Of a DNA stretch of 64,000 nt, positions 9,001-17,900 are shown piece after piece. Origin of the DNA: Bifidobacterium criceti (GTDB lineage: Bacteria; Actinomycetota; Actinomycetes; Actinomycetales; Bifidobacteriaceae); contig NZ_MVOH01000008.1 in the NCBI RefSeq assembly GCF_002286935.1, positions 1 through 64,000 of the forward strand, given 5' to 3'. Below the pieces are notes generated by a model, which saw only the letters and a list, made by a program, of their open reading frames with translations, searched no databases and was not told the DNA's origin. Positions within the stretch are counted from its first letter, which is position 1. Each line of letters begins with the position of its first letter. A program made the position numbers and the translations under genes.

Positions 9001-9054
9001 TCGCCCGGACCCCACAACGGCGCGGCTCACCAATCGACCAAGAAAGGTACACAT

Positions 9055-9390
9055 ATGAACACCACTGAAATCATCGTCTCCATTGTCGTCGGCATTGGCT
9101 GCTGCGCGCTGGGCATGTTCCTGGGGTCGATGCCACTCAAGCGTGAGCAGATCACCGAGGAGCAGAACAAGTACCAGCAGCTGAGTGGCCTGCTCGCATG
9201 CGGCCTTGTGGTGATCCTGATGCTGCTGAACATGAACATCGCCTCGTGGGTCTCCATCGCCGCGCTGGCGGTAGGTGTGGGCATCTGCCGCATTCCGGCG
9301 GTGCGCCGGTGGCTGTTGGCGCAGTTCCCCATGCTCAAGCCGGCCGAGCCGCAGTCACCGCTGCGCAAGGCGAAGCCGAGGAAGCGTTGA
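9055..9390 (+). CDS. small membrane protein of unknown function
   Basis: The 111-residue protein has two or three hydrophobic segments (about 6-25, 44-62 and 64-80) and a basic C-terminus. It is 54 bp downstream of the orphan ABC ATPase, with an AAAGG ribosome site before the ATG, so it is probably co-transcribed with it and the ROK regulator. It is far too short for a sugar permease. I do not recognise the family. Confidence 0.6.
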   Translation: MNTTEIIVSIVVGIGCCALGMFLGSMPLKREQITEEQNKYQQLSGLLACGLVVILMLLNMNIASWVSIAALAVGVGICRIPAVRRWLLAQFPMLKPAEPQSPLRKAKPRKR

Positions 9391-9454
9391 ACGGCGGATC
9401 AGCGCTTCCTCGACGCGCGTTCCACCAAGGTGGAATCGGACGTGTAGACGTGCA

Positions 9455-10996
9455 TCAACGTATATGGATGGCTGTCCAGCTCACCGGTGGAAGCACCACA
9501 GAGACGCTGCCATCGTGCATTGATGCCGAATCGTTGGTGTACGGTTCCACGCGGTTCTGGTCGTGGAGCGTGTTGGCGGCGAAGATGTCGTCGTCATGGA
9601 GGGTGCGGGCCTCAATCTCATGTGGTGTGAAGCCTTCCGGCAGTTTGATGTCGAACGCGCATTCGTCATCCAACGAGCGGTTGGTGACGAACACGGAAAC
9701 CGAGCCGTCCGTGCCGCGCACGGCGACGGCGTTCGTGGAGGCCACGTCTCCGTAGCGTTCGGTGTGGTATTGGGGAGATTCAATCTTGGGTTCCAGCACG
9801 CTGCCGCCCTTGGCCCAGTCGGCGGTGAGCGAGAACGGGTAGAAGGTGGTCTGCCGCCATGCCGGGCCGTTGGGCTCGGTCATGATCGGCGCGATCACGT
9901 TGACGAGCTGGGCGAGCGACGCGGCGTGCACGCGGTCGGCGTTCTGCAGCAGTGTGATGAGCAGGTCGCCCACCACTACCGCGTCTGCCGCCGAATAGAT
10001 GTCTTCGAGCAAACGGGGTGCCACCGGCCAATTGCCGATGCCTTCGGGGTTCCTGCTCGGCTCTTCGCCCATATACCACACGTTCCATTCGTCGAATGAG
10101 ATGTACACGTTGTGGTCGCTCTTGAGTCGGGACTTCGTGGCGTCGATGGCGGAGCCGACATCTTTGATGAAGCCGTCCATATCCACGCCGGAGGCGAGGA
10201 ACGACGCCATGTCACGCGATCCGTCGGGCAGGATCTGCGGGAAGTAATAGGCGTGCGCGGAGACGAAGTTCACCTTGTCGAAGGTCTGTTCGAGCACGGT
10301 CTCCTCCCATTTGCCGAAGGTGTTCATCGTGTGGCTCGATGAGCCGCAGACCACGAGCTCGAGATCCGGGTCGATCATGCGCATGCCGGCCGCGACCGAA
10401 GCGGCGAGTTTGCCGTAGTCCTCGGCGTTTTTGTGCCCGGTCTGCCATGGGCCGTCCATCTCGTTGCCCAAGCACCACATGCGGATGTTGAAGGGGTCTT
10501 TGGCGCCGTTGCGGATGCGCTCGTCCGATCGGGCGGTGCCCTCTGGGATGTTCGCGTATTCGAGCAGGTCCAGTGCCTCTGCGAGGCCGCGGGTGCCCAG
10601 GTTGACCGCTTCCATGAGCTCGTTGCCGCCGGCCTTGTGCAGCCAGGAGGCCATTTCATGTAATCCGAATTGGTTCGTTTCCGTGGAATGCCAGGCCAGA
10701 TCGAGGCACCGGGGGCGGTCTTGCTTGGGGCCCACGCCATCCTCCCAGTTGTATCCGGACACGAAGTTTCCGCCGGGGTAGCGGATGGTGGTGGCGCCAA
10801 GCTCCTTGACCAGGTCGATCACGTCCTGGCGGAATCCCTCCTCATCTGCGGTGGGATGCCCCGGCTCGTAGATGCCGGTGTATACGCAGCGTCCCAGATG
10901 CTCGACGAATGAACCGAACACCCGGTCGTGCACCGGGCCGACCTTGAATTCGTCATCCACCACGAGTCTAGCGTGTGCTTCATTCTGCTGTGCCAT
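9455..10996 (-). CDS. GH51 alpha-L-arabinofuranosidase
   Basis: The 513-residue protein matches glycoside hydrolase family 51. The N-terminal (beta/alpha)8 barrel carries IRYPGGNFVSGYNWED, the acid/base Glu in WCLGNEMDG and the nucleophile Glu in ISFDEWNVWY, and a C-terminal beta domain follows. It removes terminal arabinofuranose from arabinan, arabinoxylan or derived oligosaccharides. There is no signal peptide, so it should act in the cytoplasm on imported oligosaccharides. The start at 10996 gives the family's usual length; further upstream sequence in the same frame has no family similarity. It is divergent from araBDA and shares a regulatory region with it. Confidence 0.95.
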   Translation of the reverse strand: MAQQNEAHARLVVDDEFKVGPVHDRVFGSFVEHLGRCVYTGIYEPGHPTADEEGFRQDVIDLVKELGATTIRYPGGNFVSGYNWEDGVGPKQDRPRCLDLAWHSTETNQFGLHEMASWLHKAGGNELMEAVNLGTRGLAEALDLLEYANIPEGTARSDERIRNGAKDPFNIRMWCLGNEMDGPWQTGHKNAEDYGKLAASVAAGMRMIDPDLELVVCGSSSHTMNTFGKWEETVLEQTFDKVNFVSAHAYYFPQILPDGSRDMASFLASGVDMDGFIKDVGSAIDATKSRLKSDHNVYISFDEWNVWYMGEEPSRNPEGIGNWPVAPRLLEDIYSAADAVVVGDLLITLLQNADRVHAASLAQLVNVIAPIMTEPNGPAWRQTTFYPFSLTADWAKGGSVLEPKIESPQYHTERYGDVASTNAVAVRGTDGSVSVFVTNRSLDDECAFDIKLPEGFTPHEIEARTLHDDDIFAANTLHDQNRVEPYTNDSASMHDGSVSVVLPPVSWTAIHIR

Positions 10997-11050
10997 ATGG
11001 CCTCTTTGTCCTTTCTGCGTTACCCGACACGAAGGTTCACGCGCAATCGG

Positions 11051-11076
11051 CATGGGCTTCGCCGTCGAAGCCCATG
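11051..11076. promoter_or_regulatory. 11-bp hairpin in the leader of the arabinofuranosidase gene
   Basis: Arms CATGGGCTTCG (11051-11061) and CGAAGCCCATG (11066-11076) enclose a four-base loop, 55 bp before the GH51 start codon. No T-run follows on the transcribed strand. It could stabilise the leader mRNA or act as a protein-binding dyad. Confidence 0.4.
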
Positions 11077-11118
11077 GCCGCAATGGTGTTTGTATCTCAA
11101 AGTACCGCGTGTGCGTCC

Positions 11119-11130
11119 CCAACGCGTTGG
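11119..11130. promoter_or_regulatory. LacI-type palindrome on the arabinofuranosidase side
   Basis: The perfect 12-bp palindrome CCAACGCGTTGG has the central CG typical of LacI-family operators. It lies about 120 bp upstream of the GH51 start and could control the leftward promoter. Confidence 0.5.
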
Positions 11131-11218
11131 ATGGATGCCGGCGCTCAGCCAAAGACTGAAACGGCAACGCTTGCTCGGTGTGTTGGTCTGCTGGTGTTCG
11201 CCGAGGGCGAGCGTTATT

Positions 11219-11259
11219 TTGGTTCCTCGGCGTGTTTCCATGTATGTGAGCGCTAACAT
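11219..11259 (+). promoter_or_regulatory. araB promoter with overlapping LacI-type operator
   Basis: A weak -35 (TTGGTT, 11219-11224) and -10 (TATGTG, 11243-11248) lie 18 bp apart. The -10 is buried in ATGTGAGCGCTAACAT (11244-11259), a near-perfect LacI-family operator. A bound repressor would block initiation, and inducer binding would release it. The whole region from 10997 to 11303 has no gene and serves both divergent units. Confidence 0.6.
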
Positions 11260-11303
11260 AGAGATGATTAACAACGACGTGCACATTCATACGGGGAGGA
11301 ACG

Positions 11304-12932
11304 ATGTCGGATTCGCAAGACAACATCGCCGAGAAGATCCGCAACGGGCGTACGTCCCTCGGCATTGAGTTCGGCTCCACGCGCATCAAGGCCGTGCTCA
11401 TCGACGACGAGCGCAACACCATCACCACCGGCGACTATGGCTGGCAGTCGCATCTCGTGGACGGCCTGTGGTCGTACGACGTGGACAAGATCTGGCGTGG
11501 GCTGCAAAGCGTTTACGCCGACGTCGCCGACCATGTCAAGGCCGACTACGGCGTCAAGCTCACCCGTATCGGCCAGATCGGTTTCTCCGCGATGATGCAC
11601 GGCTATCTGGCCTTCGACGCGGACGGCGAACTGCTCGTGCCGTTCCGCACATGGCAGAACACGAACACGGGCGAGGCGCATGAGCGTCTTTCGCAGCTGT
11701 TCCAATACAACATCCCGGAGCGCTGGTCGATCGCGCACCTGTATCAGGCGGTGCTCGACGACGAGCCGCACATCGGCTCGGTGCGCTACTTCACCACGCT
11801 CGCCGGATATGTGCATTGGAAGCTCACCGGGCGCAAGGTGCTCGGCGTGGGCGACGCCTCCGGCATGTTCCCCATCGATCCGCAGACCAAGACGTACGAG
11901 CAGGGGTTCATCGAACAGTTCGATGCGCTGCCCGACGTCGCCGCGCAACCGTGGAAGCTCGAGGACCTGCTCCCCGAACCGCTCGTCGCAGGCACGCCGG
12001 CCGGCGAACTCACGCCGGAAGGCGCGGCGCTGCTCGACCCCTCGGGCGTGCTGCAGCCGGGCGTCGCGCTCGCCCCGCCGGAAGGCGACGCCGGCACGGG
12101 CATGGTCGCCACGAACTCGGTGCGCCGCCGCACCGGCAATGTCTCCGCCGGCACGTCGATTTTCGCGACCGTCGTGCTCGAGCACAAGCTGTCCGCACTG
12201 CACTCGGAAGTCGATCTTGTGACCACTCCGGCGGGCGATCTGGCCGGCATGAGCCACGCGAACAACTTCACATCCGACCTCAACGCGTGGATCAATCTGT
12301 TCCGCGAATTCGCGCAGCTGGGCGGCGGTTCGGTCAGCGACGCCGACCTGTACGGCGAGCTGTTCCGCAGTGCGATCAGCGAACAGGCCGACCCGGACGC
12401 AGGCGGCATGCTCGCCTACCCGTTCCGCACCGGCGAATTCCTCGCCGGGCTCGCCGAAGGACGCCCGTTGTTCGTGCGTGAGCCGGAGGCGCGATTCAAC
12501 CTCGCCAACTTCATGCGCGCGCAGTTGTTCGGCGCGTTTTCGCCCGTCACGATCGGCATGCATGTGATGACGCAGGACGAAGGCGTGCAGATCGATTCAC
12601 TCGTGGGGCATGGCGGCATCTTCGCCACACCCGTCGTGGCGCAGCGCATCCTCGCTGCCGCGTTCGATACGCCGATCCGCGTGATGACCACGGCCTCCGA
12701 AGGCGGCGCCTGGGGCATGGCGGTGCTCGCCGGCTATCTGCGGCATGCGGAGACGCCTCTCGCCGATTACCTCGACACCACGGTGTTCGCAAACGCGCAG
12801 TCCGTGACGGAGGAGCCGCAGCCGTCCGATGTGGCGGGATTCCGCGAATTCTTCGCGCGGTTCATGCGCGCGCTGCCGGTCGAACGCACCGCGGTCGAAT
12901 GCATGCCGATCGGCGGCAATCAAGACGACTGA
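11304..12932 (+). CDS. araB: ribulokinase-type FGGY carbohydrate kinase
   Basis: The 542-residue protein is an FGGY-family kinase. The N-terminal ATPase lobe begins SLGIEFGSTRIKAVLIDD and the C-terminal lobe has GGIFATPVVAQRILAAAF. Its place before araD and araA identifies the substrate as L-ribulose, which it phosphorylates to L-ribulose-5-phosphate in the cytoplasm. A GGGGAGGAA ribosome site precedes the ATG. It is the first gene of an araB-araD-araA operon under the LacI-type operator at 11244-11259. Confidence 0.93.
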   Translation: MSDSQDNIAEKIRNGRTSLGIEFGSTRIKAVLIDDERNTITTGDYGWQSHLVDGLWSYDVDKIWRGLQSVYADVADHVKADYGVKLTRIGQIGFSAMMHGYLAFDADGELLVPFRTWQNTNTGEAHERLSQLFQYNIPERWSIAHLYQAVLDDEPHIGSVRYFTTLAGYVHWKLTGRKVLGVGDASGMFPIDPQTKTYEQGFIEQFDALPDVAAQPWKLEDLLPEPLVAGTPAGELTPEGAALLDPSGVLQPGVALAPPEGDAGTGMVATNSVRRRTGNVSAGTSIFATVVLEHKLSALHSEVDLVTTPAGDLAGMSHANNFTSDLNAWINLFREFAQLGGGSVSDADLYGELFRSAISEQADPDAGGMLAYPFRTGEFLAGLAEGRPLFVREPEARFNLANFMRAQLFGAFSPVTIGMHVMTQDEGVQIDSLVGHGGIFATPVVAQRILAAAFDTPIRVMTTASEGGAWGMAVLAGYLRHAETPLADYLDTTVFANAQSVTEEPQPSDVAGFREFFARFMRALPVERTAVECMPIGGNQDD

Positions 12933-12968
12933 CCGAGTCAATACGAACCAATACGGAAAGGAACAACA

Positions 12969-13661
12969 ATGGCAACACTCGCAGAGTACGGTCCGGAAGT
13001 CCGCGCGGAGGTCAAGCAGGTGCGCGAAGTGGTCGCGTCATTGCACGAACAGCTCATCAAGTGGAATCTCGTCGTGTGGACGGCCGGCAATGTCTCGCAA
13101 CGCCTGCGCACGGCGGACCTGATGGTGATCAAGCCCTCCGGGCTGCGCTACGAATACCTGACGCCGAGCTCGATGGTCGTGTGCGACCTGGACGGCAATG
13201 TGGTGGACGGTGCGGAGTCGCCGTCGTCGGACACCGCTTCACACGCCTACATCTACCGCCATATGCCGGACGTGTACGGCGTGGTGCACACGCACTCCAC
13301 GTATGCGACCGCGTGGGCCGCCACCGGGCAGAACATCCCGTGCGGCCTGACGATGATGGGCGATGAGTTCGGCGGCGACGTGCCGGTCGGGCCGTTCCGC
13401 CTGATCGGGTCGGAGGCGATCGGCGAAGGCGTGGTCGAGACGCTCAAGCAATACCCCAAGTCGCCGGCGGTGCTGATGCAGAACCACGGCCCGTTCACGA
13501 TCGGCAAGGACGCCGAGGCCGCCGTCAAGGCGGCGGCGATGACGGAGGAAGTGGCGCACACCATGTGGGCCGCGCGCCAACTGGGCGAGATCATCCCGAT
13601 TCCGCAGGAAGACATCGACAAGCTCAACGACCGCTACCAGAACGTATACGGGCAGCACTGA
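12969..13661 (+). CDS. araD: L-ribulose-5-phosphate 4-epimerase
   Basis: The 230-residue class II aldolase/adducin-fold protein has the zinc-binding HTH in VVHTHSTYATAW and a further His in MQNHGPFTIG. It converts L-ribulose-5-phosphate to D-xylulose-5-phosphate, the substrate of phosphoketolase in bifidobacteria. It starts 36 bp after araB with an AAAGGA ribosome site and is 48 bp before araA. Confidence 0.95.
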   Translation: MATLAEYGPEVRAEVKQVREVVASLHEQLIKWNLVVWTAGNVSQRLRTADLMVIKPSGLRYEYLTPSSMVVCDLDGNVVDGAESPSSDTASHAYIYRHMPDVYGVVHTHSTYATAWAATGQNIPCGLTMMGDEFGGDVPVGPFRLIGSEAIGEGVVETLKQYPKSPAVLMQNHGPFTIGKDAEAAVKAAAMTEEVAHTMWAARQLGEIIPIPQEDIDKLNDRYQNVYGQH

Positions 13662-13709
13662 GCCGCCCATCATCCATATCAACCATCCACAGTGAAGTGA
13701 GGAATCAAC

Positions 13710-15227
13710 ATGGCAATGGACAACCCATTCGAGGGCAAAGAAATCTGGTTTGGCGTCGGGTCGCAGGACCTGTACGGCGAAGAGGCGCTGCGTCAGGTGG
13801 CACAGCAGTCCACCGAGATCGTGGACGCGCTCAACGCGAGCGGGCGCATCCCCGTCAAGCTCGTGCTCAAGCCGACGCTGAAATCGTCGGACGGCGTGCG
13901 CCGGTTCATGGTCGACGCCTCCGCGGACGACAACTGCATCGGCGTGATCACCTGGATGCACACGTTCTCGCCGGCGAAGATGTGGATCCGCGGGCTTGAG
14001 GCGCTCAAGAAGCCGCTGCTGCAGCTCAACACGCAGCACCACTTCGAGATCCCGTGGGACACCATCGACATGGATTTCATGAACCTCAACCAGGCCGCGC
14101 ACGGCGACCGTGAATACGGCTACATCGTCACGCGGCTCGGCATTCCGCGCAAGATCGTGGTGGGGCACTACACCGACCCGGCGGTCGCCGACAAGATCGG
14201 CGTGTGGGCGCGCGCATGCGCCGGTTGGCAGGCCTCGAACACGATGAACGTGATGCGTTGGGGCGACAACATGCGCAATGTTGCCGTGACGGAAGGCGAC
14301 AAGACCGAGGCCGAGCGCGTGTTCGGCGCCTCGATCAACACCTGGGCGGTCAATGAGCTCGTCGCGGCCTACAATGCGGTCAAGGAAGACCAGGTCAAGG
14401 ACCTCATCGAGGACTACAAGGCGAAGTACGAGATCGCGCCCGAACTGCTCGACAAGGACTATGATTCGCTGTTCATCGCCGCGCGCGAGGAATGCGCGAT
14501 GATGAACATGATGCGTGCCAACAACTGCACGGCCGGCGTAGACAACTTCGAAGACCTGGGCGCCCTGCCACAGCTGCCGGGCGTCGGCCCGCAGCGCTTC
14601 CCGTCCGAATACGGCTGGGGCTTCTCGGCCGAAGGCGACTGGAAGACGGCGGTGCTCGTGCGCATCGGCGCCGTCATGGGCTACGGCCTTGACGGTGGCG
14701 CTTCGCTCATGGAGGACTACTCCTACAACTTCACGCCCGGCAACGAGATGATCATGGGCTCGCACATGCTGGAGGTCTCGCCGTCCGTCGGCACGATCGC
14801 CAAGCCGCGCCTTGAGATCCATCCGCTCGGCATCGGCGGCAAGGCCGACCCCGTGCGTCTCGTGTTCACGGTCGCGCCGAAGCAGGATGCGGTCGTCGTG
14901 TCGCTCGCCGACGTTCGCACTCGGTTCCGCATGCTGATGAACGTCGTCGACGTCGTCGAACCGCTCGGTTCGCTCGACAAGCTGCCGTGCGCACGTGCGC
15001 TGTGGAAGCCCGAGCCGAGCCTCGAGGTCTCCGCCGAATGCTGGCTGCGCGCGGGCGGCTCGCACCACACGTGCATGACGACCTCGGTCGGACGTGAGGC
15101 GTGGGAGGACTTCGCGCGCATCGCAGGCGTCGAACTCGCGACGATCGACGCGGAGACGACGCCCCGCGCATTCGCGCGCGAACTCGAGATCGAGGACATG
15201 TACCACGAACTCGCGAACCGCCACTGA
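13710..15227 (+). CDS. araA: L-arabinose isomerase
   Basis: The 505-residue protein is full length for AraA. It opens with IWFGVGSQDLYGEEAL, includes NTQHHFEIPWDTIDMDFMN and carries the conserved metal and substrate residues of the family, for example the Glu in EYGWGFSAEGDWK. It interconverts L-arabinose and L-ribulose and needs a divalent metal. It is the last gene of the operon; a GTGAGGA site precedes the ATG, and a strong terminator lies 65 bp beyond the stop codon. Confidence 0.97.
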   Translation: MAMDNPFEGKEIWFGVGSQDLYGEEALRQVAQQSTEIVDALNASGRIPVKLVLKPTLKSSDGVRRFMVDASADDNCIGVITWMHTFSPAKMWIRGLEALKKPLLQLNTQHHFEIPWDTIDMDFMNLNQAAHGDREYGYIVTRLGIPRKIVVGHYTDPAVADKIGVWARACAGWQASNTMNVMRWGDNMRNVAVTEGDKTEAERVFGASINTWAVNELVAAYNAVKEDQVKDLIEDYKAKYEIAPELLDKDYDSLFIAAREECAMMNMMRANNCTAGVDNFEDLGALPQLPGVGPQRFPSEYGWGFSAEGDWKTAVLVRIGAVMGYGLDGGASLMEDYSYNFTPGNEMIMGSHMLEVSPSVGTIAKPRLEIHPLGIGGKADPVRLVFTVAPKQDAVVVSLADVRTRFRMLMNVVDVVEPLGSLDKLPCARALWKPEPSLEVSAECWLRAGGSHHTCMTTSVGREAWEDFARIAGVELATIDAETTPRAFARELEIEDMYHELANRH

Positions 15228-15291
15228 CCAATCATCAGTGGTATCGATAATCAAATAACTGAACTCCTTTCTTCTCCTTCCTTCCCCTCGG

Positions 15292-15335
15292 CGGTGCGCC
15301 GACGTCCACAACGGGCGTCGGCGCACCGTCTTTTC
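15292..15335 (+). terminator. Rho-independent terminator of araBDA
   Basis: A 13-bp perfect stem (15292-15304 with 15316-15328) and an 11-base loop are followed by TCTTTT. Confidence 0.85.
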
Positions 15336-15428
15336 CCGTACACGGGAGCTTCGTATGCGGTGCTAGCATCGGCAGATAGAGAAACGACAAAACGAACCAC
15401 CGACGGACCATCCACAGAAAGGCGCGCC

Positions 15429-16292
15429 ATGGGCACCCACAGCGAACAGCATCCAGACATCCCCCTCATCACACTGCACGACGGTACGCGGATTCCGCAG
15501 ATCGGTCTCGGTGTGCTGCGCATCGACGACGAAGGTGTCGTACCCGTCGTCGAATCGGCGTTGGAAGTCGGCTACCGTCACATCGACGGCGCCGCCGGCT
15601 ACAACAATGAGGAAGGCGTCGGGCGCGCGCTCGCCGCGACCGGATACAACACGGGCGAGCAACGCGCGTCGTTGTGGATGACAACGAAACTACGCGATTC
15701 CGAACAGGGATACGATTCCGCGATGCGCGCGTTCGACCATTCCCTCGACCTGCTGCGGCTCGACTACGTGGACATGTATATGATCCACTGGCCGACACCG
15801 TTCGACTGGCGTAGCGGCGAGACATGGAAGGCGTTCCGCGCACTGCGTGACGAAGGACGTGTGCGCACGCTCGGCGTCTGCAATTTCATGCCCGAGCACC
15901 TCGACCGGCTGTTCGATGAAACGGGGGAGTACCCGACCGTCAACCAGATCGAACTGCACCCCACATGGCAGCAGCGTGACGTCGTCGCGTACTGCCGCGC
16001 CCACGGTATCGCGGTGGAGGCGTATTCGCCGATGGCGCGCGGTGCCGACCTTGCGAACGGCGTCGTCGAGCGCATCGCCGCCGCGCACGGCGTGACGCCC
16101 GCGCAGGTCATTCTGCGCTGGCATATCGAAAACGGGACGATCATCATTCCGAAATCGGTGCACGCCGAACGCCAACGTGAGAACCTCGATCTGTTCGGCT
16201 TTGCACTCACGCCCGAAGAACATGCGCAGATCGATGCGCTCGACGGCCCGACGCGCGCCGGCCACGACCCAATGACGTTCACGTATGCGTGA
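15429..16292 (+). CDS. aldo/keto reductase (2,5-diketogluconate reductase type)
   Basis: The 287-residue protein is a TIM-barrel NADPH-dependent reductase with the usual tetrad: Asp and Tyr in IDGAAGYNNEEGVG, Lys in MTTKL and His in MIHWP. The C-terminal cofactor motif is IIPKSVHAER. It reduces aldehydes or keto sugars; the exact substrate cannot be read from the sequence. The start is the ATG at 15429 behind an AAAGG site. An upstream in-frame start would place the promoter and terminator region inside the gene. It follows the arabinose operon after a terminator, so a sugar-related role is only suggested. Confidence 0.9.
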   Translation: MGTHSEQHPDIPLITLHDGTRIPQIGLGVLRIDDEGVVPVVESALEVGYRHIDGAAGYNNEEGVGRALAATGYNTGEQRASLWMTTKLRDSEQGYDSAMRAFDHSLDLLRLDYVDMYMIHWPTPFDWRSGETWKAFRALRDEGRVRTLGVCNFMPEHLDRLFDETGEYPTVNQIELHPTWQQRDVVAYCRAHGIAVEAYSPMARGADLANGVVERIAAAHGVTPAQVILRWHIENGTIIIPKSVHAERQRENLDLFGFALTPEEHAQIDALDGPTRAGHDPMTFTYA

Positions 16293-16313
16293 GCGATACT
16301 GAGGCAAAGCCCG

Positions 16314-17564
16314 TCATTCCGGCAGCTCGCCCGTGTACGCGAACGTGAGCGGACGCCGTTTGGTGAATGTGATCAGCCCGGCCCGCTCGAGTTCCTCCAC
16401 GGTTTTGCGCGTGCTTTGTTTGGACAATTGCAGGTGCTGCGCTGCGTCATCGAGCGTCATGCCGCCCGGGCTATCGAAAGCGGCTTTCTGTATGAGCGCG
16501 AACAGTGTCTGATGCGCGTGGTTGGACAGCTGGTGCTCGCGCCCGAGGTCTCCGCAATGTGCGTGTATTCGGCCTAGGCGGTTCAACTGCTGTGTCAACC
16601 GTTCGATGAGTTCGGTCTGCGCCTGCGCCACGCAATCGAGCAGCGTCTGCACGAAGAACGTGAGCTCGCCATGGTTGAGTGGATTCTCCGCGCTGCTGAA
16701 CGCCTTGTAATAGTGCTGCCGATTGTCGGCGATCGTACGCGAAAGCGAAAGCACAGAGGGCAGTGTGAGCGTGGGCCGCAGATTCAGTGCGAGCAGATAC
16801 CGGCCCATGCGTCCGTTGCCATCGTAGAACGGATGCGTGTATTCGAACAGGAAATGCGCGGCGGGGGCCGCCAACAGCGCGGGAATCTGTTCGGACCTCA
16901 TCAAGGCGAGCATCTGGGTGAGCAGCTCATTGATGCGGGCCTCGGTGTGCGCGCCGGTGTGCACGACACGCTCGCCGGCGCCGATGATCTCCACGTCGCC
17001 ATTGCGGAACAGTTCGCCGTCGGGGCGGTCGTCGTCGGCGATCTCGTCGCCCACCACGTCGTCGTAGATCGTGCGCAAGTCGTCAAGCGTCTGCGGCAGT
17101 TGTGTCTGTTCATCGGTCAGTCCCAGATAGAGGCGGGCAAACTCTTCGAAACGCACTGTGCGGTAGGGGTCGCGTGATGAATTCGGCTCGGGGTGTTCGG
17201 CTTCGTGCTGCGCTGTCTCGACTGCGTGCTGCACCTCTTTGCGCGTGCTGCGCACACCTTCGATGTCATTGGTGGAGAGGATCTCCTCGCTGATCGCATG
17301 CACGATGTAGCTGTGCTTCATGATGCGCGGGATGCCGTTCCACAGCACTGCGATCGAGCTTTCGCGCGCAAGCACGTCGTTGAGTTGGCGCGTGAGCTCG
17401 CGCGGCATGCCGATGAACAATTCGCCCAGTTTCGTAGTGATCCCCGTGCGGAATGTGGAGTCCGCGGTCAGGCGGGCGTGGGTGAGCTCCTCAAGATGGG
17501 TGCGTGCGGCCGTGGATGCGTCCATGTGGAACAACGTGGCGAGTGGTCTGTATTCATCTGCCAT
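16314..17564 (-). CDS. Fic-domain protein, self-inhibited class, with C-terminal winged helix
   Basis: The 416-residue protein contains the full Fic active site HPFYDGNGRMGR (His244), which in active members transfers AMP or a related group from a nucleotide to a hydroxyl of a target protein. An N-terminal helix carries the inhibitory motif TNDIEG at residues 98-103, which fits the (S/T)xxxE(G/N) rule for class II, cis-inhibited Fic proteins. The C-terminal 70 residues form a winged helix (MTLDDAAQHLQLSKQSTRKT). Start ATG 17564 follows AAGGGG. The gene is single, convergent with the reductase gene at its 3' end. Targets are unknown. Confidence 0.92.
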   Translation of the reverse strand: MADEYRPLATLFHMDASTAARTHLEELTHARLTADSTFRTGITTKLGELFIGMPRELTRQLNDVLARESSIAVLWNGIPRIMKHSYIVHAISEEILSTNDIEGVRSTRKEVQHAVETAQHEAEHPEPNSSRDPYRTVRFEEFARLYLGLTDEQTQLPQTLDDLRTIYDDVVGDEIADDDRPDGELFRNGDVEIIGAGERVVHTGAHTEARINELLTQMLALMRSEQIPALLAAPAAHFLFEYTHPFYDGNGRMGRYLLALNLRPTLTLPSVLSLSRTIADNRQHYYKAFSSAENPLNHGELTFFVQTLLDCVAQAQTELIERLTQQLNRLGRIHAHCGDLGREHQLSNHAHQTLFALIQKAAFDSPGGMTLDDAAQHLQLSKQSTRKTVEELERAGLITFTKRRPLTFAYTGELPE

Positions 17565-17666
17565 CAGGTGCCCCTTATTGATACTCCATAGTGTTTTCGT
17601 GCGGTATAGGGAGCATTCTAGCGCGTTTCATGCGTTCTTAATGATAGTTTCTATAAATAAGAGCAT

Positions 17667-17766
17667 GCGATTCGCTGTTTTCGTCACTCTTTTCGACGTT
17701 TTGGTCACTTTTTTGCTTGTTTGATGACCATAACGGCGAAAACAGTGACGGAAACAGCGAATTCGC
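17667..17766. repeat. long imperfect inverted repeat in gene-free gap
   Basis: Arms 17667-17688 and 17744-17766 are inverted copies that differ at only two places (one extra A and one T/C change). They flank a T-rich centre containing a smaller hairpin (GGTCA with TGACC). The arrangement could form a 100-nt hairpin RNA or be the remnant of a small non-autonomous element. The gap 17565-17916 otherwise holds the fic promoter (TAGAAT near 17620) and the ppc terminators. Confidence 0.6.
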
Positions 17767-17820
17767 TGGGAGGGGCAATGGGATGTTGGAGTGTTGGGGG
17801 AGGGCACAAGGGGCTACATC

Positions 17821-17863
17821 AAAAAGGGGTGTGGGCTGGTTCGAAAGGACCGGCCCACACCCC
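17821..17863 (-). terminator. Rho-independent terminator of ppc
   Basis: On the minus strand a 15-bp stem with one mismatch (17849-17863 with 17826-17840) is followed by TTTTT (17825-17821). Confidence 0.85.
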
Positions 17864-17867
17864 GCTG

Positions 17868-17900
17868 GTGAGGCTGCCGTCACCATGCTGGCAGCCTCAC
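17868..17900 (-). terminator. first hairpin after ppc
   Basis: A perfect 11-bp stem (17868-17878 with 17890-17900) lies 17 bp after the ppc stop and just before the T-run terminator. The pair forms a tandem terminator or an mRNA-stabilising end. Confidence 0.6.

Noticed and set aside
9455..11428. Longer form of the arabinofuranosidase with an extra 144 residues
   Set aside because: The added N-terminus lacks similarity and would span the regulatory dyads; ATG 10996 gives the usual GH51 length.
13239..15326. 695-residue open frame antisense to araA
   Set aside because: It is the mirror frame of a GC-rich gene, with His/Arg/Val-rich composition and no family similarity; araD and araA are certain.
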